DNA of 64,000 nt, from positions 10,044,001 to 10,108,000 of the forward strand of contig NZ_CP107880.1 in assembly GCF_036013745.1 (NCBI RefSeq). The letters run 5' to 3'. The DNA comes from Streptomyces sp. NBC_00483 (GTDB lineage Bacteria > Actinomycetota > Actinomycetes > Streptomycetales > Streptomycetaceae). The notes under the pieces are model-generated. The model was not told the DNA's origin, searched no databases, and saw nothing but the letters and a program-made list of their open reading frames with translations. The position numbers and the translations under genes are program-made. This document shows positions 1 to 8,495 of the stretch, piece after piece. The stretch's first letter is position 1, and each line of letters starts with the position of its first letter.

Positions 1-107
1 CGGACGAGGAGGCGGCCGATGGTCGGGTCGCCGCCGCCTCCGGTGCCGAGGATCGCGGCGCCGCGCGCCAGGTCGTCCAGCTGCTCGAGGCCCAGGGTCC
101 AGCTCAT
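1..107 (-). CDS. DUF917 family protein, N-terminal fragment
   Basis: Only the first 35 codons lie in the window; the gene continues past the left edge. The ATG is read from the complement at 107. The visible N-terminus carries a glycine-rich segment (AILGTGGGGDP, about residues 19-29) typical of the start of DUF917 proteins. Members of this family (Pfam calls it an S-methyl thiohydantoin desulfurase domain) are normally encoded beside HyuA-type hydantoinases, as here: the HyuA-like gene ends 37 bp upstream in the same direction. Inference: the downstream member of a permease-HyuA-DUF917 operon for a hydantoin-like compound. The assignment rests on a short piece plus context. Confidence 0.7.
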   Translation of the reverse strand, partial: MSWTLGLEQLDDLARGAAILGTGGGGDPTIGRLLV

Positions 108-144
108 GTGCTCGTGCTCTCCTTACGTGGGTGGGGCGCGGGGC

Positions 145-1698
145 TCAGTCGACCTGTTGCAGGTCGCCCACGGCCTTGCAGCGGATGCGGGTGGCGTTGC
201 CCGGCAGGTAGGGGACGGGGACCTCGTCGAACTCGACGATGCGTACCCCGGACGGGTTCGCGCCCGCGGCGACGGCTCGGTCGACCGCCTCCTGCCGCGC
301 CTCGTCGAGCACGGTCTCGCGGCGCCCCGCGTCGATCGCGTAGACCCGGTCGACCTCGCCGCCGACCTGCGCGATGGCCGCGCCGATCGCGTTCGCGACC
401 GCGAAGTGGTCGGGCCGGTGGACCGTTCCGGAGCCCGGCAGGGTGTCCGGGAGGAGGACGGAGCCGCCGCCGACCGCGACCACCGGCAGCGGCTCGGGCG
501 AGGTCCGCATCGACTCCACCGCGCGGGCGATGTCGGCGGCGATCGTGTCGAGCGCCTCCTTCACCAGGCGCGCGTCGAGGTGGGCGACGGCGGAGCGGTC
601 ACCGATGTCGGTGAGCCCCGCCGCGACCGCGACATCGGTGGCGGTCAGTGTGGAACCGCCGAACACGAGCGCCTCGTCGGTGAGCCGGTAGCCGACCGAA
701 CGCGGGCCGACCGTGACCCGGCCGCCGTCCTCGACGACCAGCGAACCGCCACCGATCCCGATGCTGTGCACATCCGGCATACGGAAGTTGGTGCGCACCC
801 CCGCCACGTCCACGGCCGTCCCCGCCTCGCGCGGGAAGCCCTGCGCCAGAACACCGACGTCGCTGGTGGTGCCGCCGACGTCGACGACCGCGCAGGTGTC
901 GAGACCGGACAGCACCGCGGCGCCGCGCATCGAGTTGGTCGGGCCCGAGGCGAAGGTGGCGACCGGGTAGCGGCGCGCGTACTCCAGGTCCATCAGCGTG
1001 CCGTCGTTCTGGCTCAGATACAGCGGCGCGGTGATGCCGAACCCGGCGACCGCACCGGCCAGACCGTCGACGATCCCGGCGGCCAGCTCACGCAGCGCAG
1101 CGTTCACCGCCGTCGCGTTCTCCCGCTCCAGGAGGCCGATGCGGCCGATCTCGTGGGACAGCGAGAGGGCCACGTCCGGGCCCAGCTCGGCGCGCAGGAT
1201 CTCCGCCGCGCGCACCTCGAACTCGTCGCTGACCGGCGAGAACACCGAGGAGATCGCCACCGACCTGATGCCGTGGGCGGCCATGTCGGCGGCGTGCCGG
1301 CGCAGCTCGTCCTCGTCCAGGTCGGCGATCTTCCGCCCGTCGAACTCGTGCCCGCCGTGCGCCAGGTACGGCCGTCCGGCGACGGCCCGCGTCAGGCGCT
1401 CCGGCCAGTCCACGAACGGGGGCAGCGCGGACGTCGCGGGCAGGCCGAGGCGGAGCGCCGCCGTCGGGGCGAGGCCGCGGGCCTCGACGAGCGCGTTGAG
1501 GAAGTGGGTGGTGCCGATCATCACGGCGCCGACCGCCGCCGGGTCGAAGGCGTGCTGCGCGCGCAGCGCCTCGAGCGCGGACACGATGCCGGACGTGACG
1601 TCCTGGCTGGTCGCGGCCTTGGTGGTGGCGAGCACCCGCGATCCTTCGAGCAGGACGGCGTCGGTGTTGGTGCCGCCGACATCGATTCCGATACGCAC
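145..1698 (-). CDS. Hydantoinase/oxoprolinase family protein (HyuA-like)
   Basis: The 517-residue product starts MRIGIDVGGTNTDAV, the actin-like ATP-binding motif of HyuA/oxoprolinase N-terminal domains, with a second DVGGTTSDVG motif near residue 272. Family members use ATP to open hydantoin or 5-oxoproline rings in the cytoplasm. The length is shorter than two-part HyuA proteins near 700 residues and fits the single-subunit type that partners DUF917. It lies 12 bp downstream of an NCS1 permease and upstream of a DUF917 gene, all on the minus strand, so uptake plus ring opening is the likely theme. The exact substrate (hydantoin, thiohydantoin or oxoproline) cannot be read from sequence. Confidence 0.9.
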   Translation of the reverse strand: MRIGIDVGGTNTDAVLLEGSRVLATTKAATSQDVTSGIVSALEALRAQHAFDPAAVGAVMIGTTHFLNALVEARGLAPTAALRLGLPATSALPPFVDWPERLTRAVAGRPYLAHGGHEFDGRKIADLDEDELRRHAADMAAHGIRSVAISSVFSPVSDEFEVRAAEILRAELGPDVALSLSHEIGRIGLLERENATAVNAALRELAAGIVDGLAGAVAGFGITAPLYLSQNDGTLMDLEYARRYPVATFASGPTNSMRGAAVLSGLDTCAVVDVGGTTSDVGVLAQGFPREAGTAVDVAGVRTNFRMPDVHSIGIGGGSLVVEDGGRVTVGPRSVGYRLTDEALVFGGSTLTATDVAVAAGLTDIGDRSAVAHLDARLVKEALDTIAADIARAVESMRTSPEPLPVVAVGGGSVLLPDTLPGSGTVHRPDHFAVANAIGAAIAQVGGEVDRVYAIDAGRRETVLDEARQEAVDRAVAAGANPSGVRIVEFDEVPVPYLPGNATRIRCKAVGDLQQVD

Positions 1699-1710
1699 GG
1701 AACTCTCTCC

Positions 1711-3123
1711 TTAGCGGGAGGCGCCGCTGGAGGCGGCGGGGACGTGAGGGGTGGGGGAGTCGGGGGAGTCGCCGCTCGCGACGCCCGGGGTCTCATCGGA
1801 CACCGGAGCACCGGCTCCCATGTCGCGGGACACACCGACGCCGCGCACGAGGCCGAGCTTGCCCAGCACGATGTAGGCGACGAACGCGAAGACGACCGAG
1901 TTGATGCTGGGCAGGCCCCAGTCGAGGAATTCACCGACGCAGAAGGCGAGCACCCACACGACGAGCGTCGCCGGGACCCAGGTCGGCGCGGTCGCGGGCA
2001 GCGTGCCCGAGGACCGCGAGGCCTCCAGGTCGCCGCGCCACCGCTTGACCACGAAGTACTCGGCGATCATCACAGCGGCGATGGGCGGGAAGGCGACGCC
2101 GAGCAGCGTCAGGAAGTCGGCGAACCGGTCGAGGATGCCGGCCGCCGCGAGCAGGCTGCCGATGACACCGAGCAGGACGGTGACGGTGGCGCGGTTGACC
2201 TTGCGGCCGAAGACCGACTCGATGAAGTTCACGACGCCGAGGCCGGAGCTGTACAGATTCCAGTCGTTGATCTTCAGCGCGCCCATGATGACGACGAGCG
2301 TGCCGACCCAGCCCACCGAGGACACGGCGATCGCGGTCACGTCGGCGGACCGGGTGGCGTGCGCGAGGAGCACTCCGGCGAGCCCGACCACGTACTCACC
2401 GAGCGAGATGCCCACCACGGTCTGCTTGACGACATCGGCGGTGGACCGGTTGAAGCGGGTCATGTCCGGCGTGATGATCGCGCCCGCGATCGCGCCACCC
2501 GCCACGAGCGTCGTGCCCTGGACGAGGGACAGCTGCGGCCCCGGCGGCGCGGAGGCGACGAGGTGCCCGATGTCGAAGCGGGCCAGCTCGTGCACCGTGG
2601 ACCAGCCCACCAGCAGCAGGAACGCGGGCACCGTGACGTACGCGGCCCAGTTCATGGAGCCGAAGCCCCACAGCACGACGGCCGTCACACCGAGCCCGAA
2701 CAGGACCGACCACACGGGCGCGGGGAACACCCCGACGAGCCCGGCGAGCGCGTCGGCCGATATCGCCGACTGGATGCCGAACCAGCCGATGAGGCTCAGC
2801 GCGATCGCGAGCCCGATCAGCGAGGACCCGACGCGCCCGAACCCGGTCCAGCGCGCGAGCACGGACGTCGGAAGGCCTTCCCGTACGCCGATGATCCCCA
2901 CGAAGATCGAGAGCACCTCGACGATCACCGAGCCGAGGGTGAGCGCCCAGAACGCCGTCCAGAAGTCCATCCCGAAGCCCAGCGTCGCGCCGAGCACGAA
3001 CTGGCTGAGCCCGGAGATCTGCCCGAACCGCTGCAGGGCTACGGACCACCAGCTGTAACGGGCGGTGGTGGGCACTCTGGTCAGGGCGTGGTCGTCCACC
3101 CCGACGGCGCGTGCGGCGGCCAT
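1711..3123 (-). CDS. NCS1 family nucleobase/hydantoin permease (cytosine permease-like)
   Basis: The 470-residue, strongly hydrophobic protein has about 12 predicted membrane segments. The N-terminus (TTARYSWWSVALQRFG and the following glycine-rich helix) matches the CodB/cytosine-permease branch of the NCS1 cation symporters, which import nucleobases, hydantoins or related heterocycles. A GGAGG ribosome site precedes the ATG on the complement. It is first in the permease-HyuA-DUF917 operon, and its substrate is presumably what the HyuA-like enzyme opens. The C-terminal 40 residues are a soluble Pro/Ser/Asp-rich tail. No regulator gene is adjacent within the window. Confidence 0.9.
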   Translation of the reverse strand: MAAARAVGVDDHALTRVPTTARYSWWSVALQRFGQISGLSQFVLGATLGFGMDFWTAFWALTLGSVIVEVLSIFVGIIGVREGLPTSVLARWTGFGRVGSSLIGLAIALSLIGWFGIQSAISADALAGLVGVFPAPVWSVLFGLGVTAVVLWGFGSMNWAAYVTVPAFLLLVGWSTVHELARFDIGHLVASAPPGPQLSLVQGTTLVAGGAIAGAIITPDMTRFNRSTADVVKQTVVGISLGEYVVGLAGVLLAHATRSADVTAIAVSSVGWVGTLVVIMGALKINDWNLYSSGLGVVNFIESVFGRKVNRATVTVLLGVIGSLLAAAGILDRFADFLTLLGVAFPPIAAVMIAEYFVVKRWRGDLEASRSSGTLPATAPTWVPATLVVWVLAFCVGEFLDWGLPSINSVVFAFVAYIVLGKLGLVRGVGVSRDMGAGAPVSDETPGVASGDSPDSPTPHVPAASSGASR

Positions 3124-3237
3124 CGAACCTCCAAGCGACTGCGGTTGCCCGCACGCTACGGCGGCCGCCGGAGGGGTGGGGTGGGCGCAGTGCCCGGTGG
3201 GACGGAGGTGGCTGTGCAGAGTGCACGGGGAGCAGGG

Positions 3238-3768
3238 TCAGGGGCGGCGCCCCGTGAAGCCCACGATGCGGTCCATCAGCGGTGCGTCGGTGGGTGTCTC
3301 GACCGGCGGCCCCCACAGCTCCGGCAGTGGCGCCGCCGTCACGAAGCCGCTGACGTGGTCGTGGCAGGCGCGCAGGGTCTCCTCGGGCAGGTCGAAGGGC
3401 TGTCCTGTGGCCTTGGCGAGGTCCCAGCCGTGCACCACCATCTCGGTGAGCGCGACCTTCCCCCACGTCTCGTTCGGCAGCGTGAACCCCGGCCCGTCCG
3501 AATCGCCCTGCCAGGCCTCGGGGTCGTCCCAGGCGTCGCCGAGCGCCCGCACGCTCTTCGCCGTGCTCTCCCGCCGGTCGCCCGGCTCCTCGGGCAGGGG
3601 CGTTTCCTTGCGGGCGAAGCCGGTGAAGGCCCGCGCCGCCTCGTCGACGTGGGCGATGAGCTCGCGCACGGAGTACTCGGAGCAGGGGGTGGGCAGGGAC
3701 AGCTGCTCCTCGCTCAGGCCGGTCAGTACATCGGTCATCCGGCCGCAGGCCGGCTTCAGGTCGATCAC
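3238..3768 (-). CDS. TIGR03086 family metal-binding protein (DinB/MDMPI-like)
   Basis: The 176-residue protein opens with MIDLKPACGRMTDVL, then CSEYSVRELIAHVDEAA, and carries a central MVVHGWDLAKATG. These are hallmarks of actinobacterial TIGR03086 proteins, four-helix bundles of the DinB/mycothiol-dependent maleylpyruvate isomerase N-terminal type with a histidine metal site (the His of IAHVDE and the HGWD histidine). Most have no proven reaction; some may be mycothiol-linked transferases. It is transcribed away from the methyltransferase at 3873, with a short shared upstream region and an AGGAGGA ribosome site. Family call firm, biochemical role unknown. Confidence 0.85.
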   Translation of the reverse strand: MIDLKPACGRMTDVLTGLSEEQLSLPTPCSEYSVRELIAHVDEAARAFTGFARKETPLPEEPGDRRESTAKSVRALGDAWDDPEAWQGDSDGPGFTLPNETWGKVALTEMVVHGWDLAKATGQPFDLPEETLRACHDHVSGFVTAAPLPELWGPPVETPTDAPLMDRIVGFTGRRP

Positions 3769-3872
3769 GGTAAGTCCTCCTCGGATGGCATGCCGTGGTG
3801 ATACTGGTGCAGACCGCTCCCAGGCCCCGAACTCATCGGTGCGCCCGGCGTGTTGTGTGTGAAGCTGAGGAC

Positions 3873-4682
3873 ATGGATCACACGCATGGCGAACTCCGCG
3901 ACAGGCTGCAGACCGACCGCCCGCACTCCGCCCGGGTGTGGAACTACCTTCTGGGCGGCAAGGACAACTACCCCGTCGACAGCGAGGTGGGCGAGGCCAT
4001 CCTCGCCACGTTCCCCGAGTTCGCCACCGTCGCGCGGCTCCAGCGGCAGTTCCTCGTGCGCGCGGTGCGGTACCTGGCGGGCGAGGCGGGCATCCGGCAG
4101 TTCCTCGACGTCGGCACCGGCCTCCCCACGGCCGACAACACGCACGAGGTGGCCCAGCGCATCGCCCCGGACAGCCGGATCGTGTACGTGGACAACGACC
4201 CGCTGGTCCTGACCCACGCGCGGGCCCTGCTCACCAGCACCCCCGAGGGGGCCTGCGCCTATCTGGACGCCGATGTGCGGGACCCGGAGCGGATCCTGGC
4301 CCAGGCGCGCGAGACCCTGGACTTCGACCGGCCGATCGGGCTGACCCTGCTCAGCATCATGGGGCAGCTGTCCGACGAGGACCGCCCCGCGGAGGTGGTG
4401 GCCACGCTGCTGGACGCGCTGCCGCCCGGCAGCTACTTGGCCCTGACCGACGGCACGAACAACAATGACGCGCTGAACACGGCGGTCGCCGGCTACAACC
4501 AGCAGTCGGTGCACACCTATCACCTGCGGTCACCGGAGCGGATCGCCGCGTTCTTCGACGGCCTCGACCTCGTCGAACCGGGAGTCGTCAACACATCGGC
4601 CTGGCGCCCGGACCCCGGCGTCCCGCGGCCCGAGGCGTCGGCGGTCGAGGCGGCGGTGTGCGGGGTCGGGCGCAAGGCGTGA
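3873..4682 (+). CDS. SAM-dependent methyltransferase, DUF574/PF04672 type
   Basis: The 269-residue product has the PF04672 signature: VWNYLLGGKDNYPVD near the N-terminus, the SAM-binding glycine loop FLDVGTGLPTADN near residue 72, and an acidic strand end VYVDNDPLV. Such genes occur in many copies in Streptomyces and most have no known substrate. The frame is open for 26 further codons upstream, but the ATG at 3873 is preceded by GAAGCTGAGG and begins exactly at the conserved region, so I start there. Gene orientation is opposite to its neighbours on both sides, so it is probably monocistronic. Confidence 0.85.
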   Translation: MDHTHGELRDRLQTDRPHSARVWNYLLGGKDNYPVDSEVGEAILATFPEFATVARLQRQFLVRAVRYLAGEAGIRQFLDVGTGLPTADNTHEVAQRIAPDSRIVYVDNDPLVLTHARALLTSTPEGACAYLDADVRDPERILAQARETLDFDRPIGLTLLSIMGQLSDEDRPAEVVATLLDALPPGSYLALTDGTNNNDALNTAVAGYNQQSVHTYHLRSPERIAAFFDGLDLVEPGVVNTSAWRPDPGVPRPEASAVEAAVCGVGRKA

Positions 4683-4703
4683 GGACGCCGTGGAGGCGGG
4701 GCG

Positions 4704-4988
4704 CTACTTGCGCTCCACCTCCACGAAGGCCAGCGGAGCCCGGCCCGCGTTGACGACCTCGTGCTCGCTGCCCGCCGAACGCGCGTAGGAGCGGCCCGAG
4801 AACAGCTCGTTGCGCGTGACCGTGCCGTCCGGGGTGATGACATCGGTGTGGCCGTCCGTCACCGGGACCACGACGTAGTCGTACTCGTGCACGTGGCGGC
4901 CGGTGCTCTGCCCCGGCTCGAAGTCCCAGCGGGTGACCCGCGTGCGCTCGTCCTCGTGCTGCACGGTGGCGCGGGCGGTGGTGCTCAT
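4704..4988 (-). CDS. Small cupin-domain protein
   Basis: A 94-residue single-domain cupin starting MSTTARATVQHEDERTRV, with the cupin motif GRHVHEYDYVVVPV and a closing EHEVVNAGRAPLAFVEVERK. The His-x-His and glutamate pattern suggests a metal-binding beta-barrel, but too little is conserved to name a reaction. A longer in-frame extension upstream runs through the inverted-repeat element and is rich in Arg/Ala, so the ATG at 4988 is preferred. It converges with the methyltransferase, leaving 21 bp between stops. Upstream lies the nested repeat at 5052-5236. Confidence 0.75.
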   Translation of the reverse strand: MSTTARATVQHEDERTRVTRWDFEPGQSTGRHVHEYDYVVVPVTDGHTDVITPDGTVTRNELFSGRSYARSAGSEHEVVNAGRAPLAFVEVERK

Positions 4989-5051
4989 GTTCACGGCTCT
5001 TTCGTCGGGGTGGAACGGTGGCGACGAGGGATCGCCGCAGGTGGCAGGCCA

Positions 5052-5236
5052 GGGCCCTTCTGACGGATCTTGCTGGAGTCGCGGGGTCTGGCACGCACAT
5101 CTGCGGCGTTGTCGTCGGTTGCCAACGCTCCGCGTTGACGCCCTCCTCCGCCTTGCAGCTGCACGCACCAGACCCCGCTTGTCGGCGCCGGACATTCACG
5201 GCCGCCCGCATCCAGCCTGATCCGTCAGAAGGACCC
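5052..5236. repeat. Nested inverted-repeat intergenic element
   Basis: Three concentric dyads share one 185-bp stretch. The outer 18-bp arms are 5052-5069 and 5219-5236 (17 of 18 match). The middle 11-bp arms are 5081-5091 and 5168-5178 (perfect; GCGGGGTCTGG and its complement). The inner 6-bp hairpin is CAACGC at 5123-5128 and GCGTTG at 5132-5137. An 8-mer GCACGCAC also recurs directly at 5091-5098 and 5161-5168. No gene is supported inside. It could be a miniature transposable remnant or a structured RNA/terminator between the cupin and VOC genes. Confidence 0.75.
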
Positions 5237-5244
5237 TAACCGGA

Positions 5245-5682
5245 TCAGACCGCGAAGAGCTGCTCGAGGTCGGCGAAGGCCTTGAACTCCAGGGCGTTGC
5301 CCGCCGGGTCGAGGAAGAACATCGTCCACTGCTCGCCCGGTTCGCCCTGGAAACGCACATAGGGCTCGATCACGAAGTCCGTGCCGGCGGCGGTGAGGCG
5401 TTCGGCGAGGCGCCGGAACTCCGGCACCGGGAGCACCAGGCCGAAGTGCGGCACCGGCACCTCGTGCCCGTCGACCGGGTTGGTGCCCGCGACGGCCTCG
5501 TCCCCGCCGCGCGGTGTCCCGTCGCCGACCTGATGGGTGACCACTTGGTGGCCCCCGAAGTTCCAGTCGATCCACCGGGTGTCCGAGCGTCCCTCGGCGA
5601 AGCCGAGCACCTTGCCGTAGAAGTCGCGGGCGGCCGCGAGGTCGTCGACCGGGATGGCGAGATGGAAGGGTGCGAGCGGCAT
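5245..5682 (-). CDS. VOC (glyoxalase/bleomycin-resistance fold) family protein
   Basis: The 145-residue product starts [23 protein letters not shown] and has the paired beta-alpha-beta modules of the VOC superfamily, ending [18 protein letters not shown]. Metal ligands typical of the fold (His near residue 7, the central PHFGL histidine and the C-terminal LEFK glutamate) are visible. The ATG at 5682 has an excellent AAGGAG site; a longer upstream frame crosses the next promoter region and is rejected. Members include dioxygenases, isomerases and resistance proteins; nothing nearby indicates the substrate. The gene ends just beyond the nested repeat element. Confidence 0.85.
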   Translation of the reverse strand: MPLAPFHLAIPVDDLAAARDFYGKVLGFAEGRSDTRWIDWNFGGHQVVTHQVGDGTPRGGDEAVAGTNPVDGHEVPVPHFGLVLPVPEFRRLAERLTAAGTDFVIEPYVRFQGEPGEQWTMFFLDPAGNALEFKAFADLEQLFAV

Positions 5683-5772
5683 CGGAAACTCCTTGTGCGG
5701 GAGGTGGGTCGGGGCCGGGTGATCCCTGTCCCGGTGGGCGGGCCGGTATGCGTGGGAGCGGTGCGCGGGGTG

Positions 5773-5801
5773 TTGACCATGGGGTGGGGCGAGCCTATCT
5801 T
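5773..5801 (+). promoter_or_regulatory. Candidate sigma-70-type promoter of the GH127 gene
   Basis: TTGACC at 5773-5778 and TATCTT at 5796-5801 are separated by exactly 17 bp and lie about 60 bp before the GTG start at 5864. This fits a housekeeping (HrdB-type) actinobacterial promoter. A weak dyad GTTC...GAAC at about 5816-5840 follows and might be an operator. Confidence 0.5.
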
Positions 5802-5863
5802 CGCGTCCGGAGTTCCGTTCACCGTCCGAAATCGCGAACAAATAGCCGCGCGAGGAGCACGAC

Positions 5864-8443
5864 GTGAGCCGCACCGAGAGATCCAACGGATCGTCTTCTT
5901 CGCAAGTCACCCCTGGCAGAAGGCAGTTCATCGCTGTCGCCGCCACCGGGGTCGCAGTCGCCGCGCTGCCCACCGCCCTGGGCACGGCGGCGTATGCGAG
6001 CCCGGCCTCCGGTACCGATGCCGCACCCCGAGCCGCGACGGGCGCCGTCAAGCCCTTCCCCCTCGACGCCGTCGCCCTGCTGCCCGGCGTCTTCCGCGAC
6101 AACCAGGCGCGCAACACCGCCTATCTGCACTTCGTCGACATCGACCGGCTGCTGCACACCTTCAGGAAGAACGTCGGCCTGCCGTCCGACGCCGAGCCGT
6201 GCGGCGGCTGGGAGGGGCCCGACGTAGAGCTGCGCGGCCACAGCACCGGACATCTGCTGTCCGGGCTCGCGTTGACGTACGCCAACACCGGCGACACCGG
6301 CGCCCGTGACAAGGGGCGCAAGCTGGTCGCCGCGCTCGCGGAGTGTCAGGAGGCCTCGCCGAAGGCGGGCTTCGGCAAGGGGTACCTGTCCGCGTTCCCG
6401 GAGAGCTTCTTCGACCGGCTCGAAGCCGGGTCCGGGGTCTGGGCGCCGTACTACACCATCCACAAGATCATGGCGGGGCTCGTCGACCAGCACCGTCTCG
6501 CCGGGAGCGAGCAGGCCCTCGACGTGGTGCTGCGGCAGGCCGCCTGGGTGGACAAGCGGACCGGGGCGCTGAGCCACGACCAGATGCAGCGGGTGCTCCA
6601 GACCGAGTTCGGCGGCATGAACGACGTGTTCGCCGATCTGCACGAGATCACCGGTGACACCAACTGGCTGAAGGTCGCCGAACGGTTCACCCACGACGTC
6701 GTCTTCGACCCGCTCGCCAAGAACGAGGACAAGCTCGCCGGGCTGCACGCCAACACGCAGATACCCAAGATGGTGGGCGCGCTGCGGCTGTGGGAGGAGG
6801 GCCTCGACGACCGCTACCGCACCATCGCCGAGAACTTCTGGCAGATCGTCACCGACCATCACACGTACGTCATCGGCGGCAACAGCAACGGCGAGGCCTT
6901 CCACGAGCCGGACGCCATCGCCGCCCAACTCTCCAACGGCTGCTGCGAGAACTGCAACAGCTACAACATGCTGAAGCTGACCCGCCTGATGCACTTCCAC
7001 GCGCCGCACCGTGTCGACCTGCTCGACTACTACGAGCGCACCCTGTTCAACCAGATGCTCGGCGAGCAGGACCCCGACTCCGCACACGGCTTCAACATCT
7101 ACTACACCGGCCTCGCTCCGGGCTCGTACAAACAGCAGCCCTCCTTCATGGGCGAGGACCCCAAGGCCTACTCCACCGACTACGACAACTTCTCCTGCGA
7201 CCACGGCAGCGGGATGGAGACGCACGCGAAGTTCGCCGAGACCGTCTTCTCGCACGACGACGAGCGGCTCCTGGTGAACCTGTTCGTACCGGCGGAGGTG
7301 AAGTGGAAGGCGAAGGGGGTGAGTTGGCGGCAGACGACCGGCTTCCCCGACAAGGCGTCGACCACGCTCACCGTCACGGCAGGCACCGCCGAGCACGAAC
7401 TGCGGGTGCGGATCCCGTCCTGGACGAAGGGGGCGCGCGTCACGCTCAACGGCCGGGCCCTCGGCGACCGTCCCAAGGCGGGCAGCTGGTTCGCGCTGCG
7501 CCGCCGCTGGAAGGCCGGTGACCGGATCGAGGTCACCCTCCCCATGCGGCTCGCCATCGAACCGACACCCGACGACCCGGACGTACAGGCCGTGTTGTAC
7601 GGGCCGGTGGTGCTCGCCGGGCAGTACGGCGACCGGGGCGCGATGCGGATGCCCCGGCTCGACCCGAAGTCGGTGAAGCAGACGGCCGCCGCGCCGATGA
7701 GATTCACGGCGCGGGCCGACGATGAGAACGTCACCCTCCTGCCCATCGCCCGCACCCACCACGTGTACTACACGGCCTACTGGTTGACAGGCGAACCGCC
7801 GCCTCCGCCACCGGAGTTCGCCGCCTGGCACCGCTTCGACGAGACCTCCGGGACGACCGCCGCCGACGCGACGGGCAACGGCAAGACCGCCCAGTTGGTG
7901 GCCGGCGCGACCTGGACGACCGGCGGGAAGACCGGCGGCGCCGTCGCCCTCGACGGTTCGGACGGGTACGTGAAGCTCGCCGACGACGTGCTGGCCGGCG
8001 CGACCGCGTACTCGGTGGCGACCTGGGTGAAGCTCGACGGGACGCCCGATGCGTGGACCCGCATCTTCGACATCGGCAGCGGGGCCTCCGCCAACCTGTT
8101 CCTGACACCACGCTCCGACGCCGACACCCTGCGGTTCGCGATCACCGCCGGCGGCGCAGGGGCGGAGGAGCGCATCGACGTCGACCAACTCCCCACCGAC
8201 ACCTGGGTGCACGTGGCGCTGACGTACGGGAACGGCACGGCCGTGCTGTACGTCGACGGCGAGGAGAAGGGCCGCAACGAACATGTCACCGCGCAGCCGG
8301 ACATGTTCGGCAACCACATCCGCGCCGGATACCTCGGCAAGTCCCAGTACGCCGACCCGTATCTGAAGGGCGCGCTCGACGACCTCCGGGTGTACGGGAA
8401 GACGCTGACGGCCGCGGAGGTGGCCGAACTGGCCGGGGCCTGA
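5864..8443 (+). CDS. Secreted GH127 (DUF1680) beta-L-arabinofuranosidase-like enzyme with C-terminal LamG domain
   Basis: The 859-residue product has a Tat-type signal ([19 protein letters not shown], about residues 24-42), then a GH127/DUF1680 (alpha/alpha)6 barrel and, from about residue 650, a LamG/concanavalin-like domain starting [12 protein letters not shown]. The family's zinc motif is present as E362-N-C364. The second motif reads F-S-C445-D446-H-G-S-G-M-E, so the usual Cys-Cys pair is Cys-Asp here. GH127 enzymes release beta-L-arabinofuranose from plant glycoproteins and arabinans, and the LamG module may bind substrate. GTG start with GAGGAG in front. It stands alone, followed by a strong hairpin. 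Confidence 0.9.
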   Translation: MSRTERSNGSSSSQVTPGRRQFIAVAATGVAVAALPTALGTAAYASPASGTDAAPRAATGAVKPFPLDAVALLPGVFRDNQARNTAYLHFVDIDRLLHTFRKNVGLPSDAEPCGGWEGPDVELRGHSTGHLLSGLALTYANTGDTGARDKGRKLVAALAECQEASPKAGFGKGYLSAFPESFFDRLEAGSGVWAPYYTIHKIMAGLVDQHRLAGSEQALDVVLRQAAWVDKRTGALSHDQMQRVLQTEFGGMNDVFADLHEITGDTNWLKVAERFTHDVVFDPLAKNEDKLAGLHANTQIPKMVGALRLWEEGLDDRYRTIAENFWQIVTDHHTYVIGGNSNGEAFHEPDAIAAQLSNGCCENCNSYNMLKLTRLMHFHAPHRVDLLDYYERTLFNQMLGEQDPDSAHGFNIYYTGLAPGSYKQQPSFMGEDPKAYSTDYDNFSCDHGSGMETHAKFAETVFSHDDERLLVNLFVPAEVKWKAKGVSWRQTTGFPDKASTTLTVTAGTAEHELRVRIPSWTKGARVTLNGRALGDRPKAGSWFALRRRWKAGDRIEVTLPMRLAIEPTPDDPDVQAVLYGPVVLAGQYGDRGAMRMPRLDPKSVKQTAAAPMRFTARADDENVTLLPIARTHHVYYTAYWLTGEPPPPPPEFAAWHRFDETSGTTAADATGNGKTAQLVAGATWTTGGKTGGAVALDGSDGYVKLADDVLAGATAYSVATWVKLDGTPDAWTRIFDIGSGASANLFLTPRSDADTLRFAITAGGAGAEERIDVDQLPTDTWVHVALTYGNGTAVLYVDGEEKGRNEHVTAQPDMFGNHIRAGYLGKSQYADPYLKGALDDLRVYGKTLTAAEVAELAGA

Positions 8444-8448
8444 GGACC

Positions 8449-8488
8449 GCGGGGCGGGTGGGGGCACGCCGATCCCCACCCGCCCCGC
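8449..8488. terminator. Hairpin terminator between convergent genes
   Basis: Perfect 15-bp inverted repeat, arms 8449-8463 and 8474-8488, with a 10-nt loop. All-G/C stem without a U-tract, common for actinobacterial bidirectional terminators. It lies between the GH127 stop and the convergent symporter stop. Confidence 0.8.
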
Positions 8489-8495
8489 TCCACCG

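Noticed and set aside
19..3801. Very long open frame on the plus strand across the hydantoinase and permease genes
   Set aside because: It is the antisense shadow of well-recognised minus-strand genes; composition is Arg/Asp/Gly-rich with no domain, as expected from GC-biased codons.
5052..5236. Small protein gene inside the nested repeat
   Set aside because: Frames there are Arg/Ala-rich, cross the palindromes and lack ribosome sites.
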